Source: an uncultured Eubacteriales bacterium (GTDB lineage: Bacteria > Bacillota > Clostridia > Peptostreptococcales > Anaerovoracaceae). From it: 64,000 nucleotides of DNA. The DNA lies in the NCBI GenBank assembly GCA_910583765.1, contig CAJTYS010000010.1, positions 39,153 through 103,152 on the forward strand, given 5' to 3'. The notes beneath the pieces were generated by a model, which ran no database searches, had not been told where the DNA came from, and worked only from the letters and a program-made list of their open reading frames with translations. Made by a program: the position numbers and the translations under genes. Below are positions 61,900 to 64,000 of this stretch, piece by piece. Numbering within the stretch: the stretch's first letter is position 1; each line of letters opens with the position of its first letter.

Positions 61900-63606
61900 T
61901 CACGTAAGGCTTTCCTGGGCTAACATCACCTTGCACTTGCTCTTGTAGCAGGCGATCCCGTATTTCAGCACTTTTTCGATATCTTCATCATAAAACGCGT
62001 CTCCATACTGCCGCTGCTGAATCTGTCTCAACGCTTCCTGGCACGCCGCATCCATGTCGCCGTCTCTGGCGTATTTGATTTCAATGACCAGTCCCAGGGG
62101 CTGATCATCATCGATCTCTACCAGGATGTCCGCGTAGCCTTCCCCAGCTTCCCGATTGGAGGAAACGGCCCAGCTTCCTTTGAAAGCTAGAAGCCCCAGG
62201 AGCATGCCATGATAAAAGTTTTCCTTCAGCTCTCTCTTGGCAAAAGTGTCACGGATGCTGATGGTTTTTTTTAAATATTTCCCCAGCAGCCGCTGCGCGT
62301 CCTCCGCGTCGCCATTTTGCAGGGCCTGGCACAAATCGTCTAGCGTCTTCCCATCCTGCCTGACATCTTCCTTGAACATGTCCATAATTTGCCTGGTGAA
62401 AATCTCCCGTACCTCCAGGTTAGGGATGGCAAGATGGAACTCTCGTCCCTCACCCCTTCCCCGCTGGGTCAGGTAGCCTGTGGTAAACAGCACGCTCCAG
62501 AGATTGTCCAAGGAAGTGTACATGTCTGGGTAAGTGATGTCCTGATGGATCTCCTTAGTGACCAGTTCCCCAGCGATCAGGCGCTCGATCTCCCTCTTGA
62601 TGGAGCGGTTATCGCCCGCTTCTCGGATGAAACGTCTGACCACATCGTTGCCGCTGCTGTTGGCCCAATAATTTTCCGGCCGCGCGTCCGGCTCTGCGCG
62701 CAATTTCCCGCAGCAGCAGATCACGTCCCATGGGCAGTACACTTCTGCGTTTCCAAACCGATAACCATCATACCACTCCTTCACTACGTTATACTTTTCA
62801 GCCAGGCCATAATAGCACAGCAGTTCCTTTACTTCTGCGTCAGTGAAGCCGAAGTATTCATCAAAATTCGCATTGGCAATGGTCAATACATTCAGATTGT
62901 TCAATCCAGTAAAGATGCTCTCTTTAGAAATTCGCATGCACCCAGTCAGAATCGCGAACTGCAAGCTGTTGTTCGTCTTGAGAGCCCGCTGGAAAAAGCT
63001 TCGGATCAGGCTGATCATCTCATCATAATAGCCCTGAGCATGGGCTTTGGCAAGGGGCACATCGTATTCATCAATCAGGATCACAGTTTTCTGCTCATGA
63101 TGCTTTGCCAGGAGCCGCGACAGCAGTTCCAAGCTGCTGCAGAAAGCTGCCTTTGTCATTTTCCGCTCCAACAATTCCGCAAAGGCCTGCTTCTCATTTT
63201 CCGTAAGCCTTTCGCTGTCCAAAAGATAGGAATGGTTTCCAGCTTCTTCATTCACCAAGCTGACCGCCATTTCAAAGGCTGTTTCATAAGATTCCGCGTC
63301 AATATCCTTCAGTGAAAGCAAAAGCACTGGAAATTTTCCCATATATTCCTCGCACAGCTCCGGTTCCTCCATAATTTCCAAATCCTGAAAAAGTTCCCCG
63401 TTTCCCCCTATCCCAAAGAAATGTTTCAGCATGCTCATATTTAAAGACTTGCCAAAACGCCTGGGGCGGGTAAACAGCGTCACTTCTGCCGGATTCCCCA
63501 ATAGTTCACGGATCAGCCCAGTCTTGTCCACATAATAAAATCCATTTTCCCGAAGTTTCTCAAAATCTTCGATCCCAATCGGGAGTTTTTTATTCGTAAC
63601 CTCCAT
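61900..63606 (-). CDS. AAA-ATPase-like / PD-(D/E)XK nuclease-domain protein (DUF1703-type), copy 3
   Basis: 568-residue paralogue of the protein at 17523-19262: GFYYVDKTGLIRELL, P-loop variant RPRRFGKSLNMSML (near 47), Walker B TVILIDEYDVPLAKAHAQG, then STSSSGNDV-type linker (ENYWANSSGNDVVRRFIRE) and a C-terminal nuclease-like core (GYADILVEID, then LVIEIKYARDGD). Start ATG 63606 with GGGGAGGAGGGATCTTC and a strong promoter upstream. No regulator lies beside this copy, unlike copy 1. Role unknown. Confidence 0.85.
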   Translation of the reverse strand: MEVTNKKLPIGIEDFEKLRENGFYYVDKTGLIRELLGNPAEVTLFTRPRRFGKSLNMSMLKHFFGIGGNGELFQDLEIMEEPELCEEYMGKFPVLLLSLKDIDAESYETAFEMAVSLVNEEAGNHSYLLDSERLTENEKQAFAELLERKMTKAAFCSSLELLSRLLAKHHEQKTVILIDEYDVPLAKAHAQGYYDEMISLIRSFFQRALKTNNSLQFAILTGCMRISKESIFTGLNNLNVLTIANANFDEYFGFTDAEVKELLCYYGLAEKYNVVKEWYDGYRFGNAEVYCPWDVICCCGKLRAEPDARPENYWANSSGNDVVRRFIREAGDNRSIKREIERLIAGELVTKEIHQDITYPDMYTSLDNLWSVLFTTGYLTQRGRGEGREFHLAIPNLEVREIFTRQIMDMFKEDVRQDGKTLDDLCQALQNGDAEDAQRLLGKYLKKTISIRDTFAKRELKENFYHGMLLGLLAFKGSWAVSSNREAGEGYADILVEIDDDQPLGLVIEIKYARDGDMDAACQEALRQIQQRQYGDAFYDEDIEKVLKYGIACYKSKCKVMLAQESLT

Positions 63607-63667
63607 GAAGATCCCTCCTCCCCTTTTCTATTTGCTGTATCAATCAAAATTCCCCATTTTTATTTAC

Positions 63668-63696
63668 ATGATACTCAATTACTGGGATGCTGTCAA
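63668..63696 (-). promoter_or_regulatory. Strong promoter for ATPase/nuclease copy 3
   Basis: Minus strand -35 TTGACA (63691-63696, consensus), 17-base spacer, -10 TATCAT (63668-63673), 62 bases before the ATG. Confidence 0.75.
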
Positions 63697-63791
63697 CTTT
63701 TGTGAGATTATTGGCAGGCTTCAAAGAAAGAATCAAGTTGGCTGCGCCGCTTCTATTCAGCGGTGGACTTTGTTAGCATTTCCTGCATAAT

Positions 63792-63838
63792 AAAAAAAAA
63801 GTAACCCTTCGGACATATGTCAGCAAAAGATTACCTTT
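63792..63838 (-). terminator. Intrinsic terminator of the tRNA unit
   Basis: Minus strand AAAGGTAATC pairs with GGTTACTTTT (two G-U wobbles), enclosing the palindrome GACATATGTC, followed by nine T. It lies just after tRNA-Phe. Confidence 0.8.
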
Positions 63839-63842
63839 CAAG

Positions 63843-63918
<76 letters not shown>

Positions 63919-63945
63919 ATATTCTATTCAATTGTAATGGGTTAT

Positions 63946-64000
63946 TGGTGGGCCATCAGGGACTTGAACCCCGGACCTGCCGGTTATGAGCCGGATGCTC
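63946..64000 (-). tRNA. tRNA with CAT anticodon (Met or Ile2), 5' end beyond window
   Basis: The visible 3' part has anticodon loop CTCATAA in a CCGG stem, T-arm with GGTTCAAGTCC, acceptor ATGGCCC, discriminator A and encoded CCA. Initiator-type features are not visible; elongator Met and lysidine-modified Ile2 cannot be told apart from this part. Confidence 0.88.

Overview
The window looks like a chromosomal segment of a Gram-positive Clostridia-type bacterium. The evidence is a PASTA-domain Ser/Thr kinase with its PP2C phosphatase inside a priA-def-fmt-rsmB-prpC-prkC-rsgA-rpe gene run, wall teichoic acid genes (tarI/tarJ/tagG/tagH), an AsnA-type asparagine synthetase, QueH, strong AGGAGG ribosome sites and tRNA genes with encoded CCA. 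Nearly all genes lie on the minus strand, so the window reads right to left. No species can be named from sequence alone.

Layout. (1) 1-16.8 kb is a teichoic-acid-like locus: CDP-ribitol synthesis (tarI, tarJ), a CDP-glycerol/ribitol-type polymerase, the TagGH exporter, a HisC-like aminotransferase beside a double-LicD transferase, a GNAT protein, a secreted Fn3-SGNH esterase, a cytidylyltransferase-oxidoreductase fusion, a large GT2 fused to a decayed TagF-like half, and a Wzy/ligase-like membrane protein. (2) 17.0-20.2 kb is a small island of two paralogous XRE regulators around an AAA-ATPase/PD-(D/E)XK protein. (3) 20.3-43.9 kb is one leftward glycan operon. Its promoter-proximal half builds a lipid-linked repeat: PglF/CapD dehydratase, aminotransferase, PglC-like phosphoglycosyl transferase, one GT4, the WbpA/B/E/D diacetamido-uronic acid route, Wzx and Wzy. 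Its distal half (20.3-29.0 kb) reads as a self-contained decoration cassette: RfbA, RfbB and WecE for dTDP-Fuc4N; MaoC and CitE-like enzymes plus a NeuD-like acyltransferase for a probable unusual acyl group; an ArnC-like undecaprenyl-phosphate glycosyltransferase; an ArnE/F-like pair of small flippase subunits; and a GT-C membrane transferase. (4) 44.0-49.1 kb holds a DinJ-type antitoxin with a deleted YafQ toxin, another ATPase/nuclease protein, a secreted beta-helix protein and a GtrA/GtrB pair. (5) 49.1-61.8 kb is housekeeping. (6) The right edge has a third ATPase/nuclease gene and two tRNA genes.

Most notable points: the acyl-Fuc4N decoration cassette with its MaoC/CitE/NeuD sub-pathway; three long poly-G tracts (9, 10 and 9 G on the coding strand), all within the glycan operon and none elsewhere in the window, suggesting phase variation, one of them just before a hairpin that covers the wbpD ribosome site; a hybrid gene remnant assembled from pieces of two neighbouring genes; a deacetylase gene broken at a G10 tract and again by a TGA; and a YafQ toxin reduced to its two ends. 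Functions of sugars and polymers are inferred from gene content; no structure can be read from DNA.
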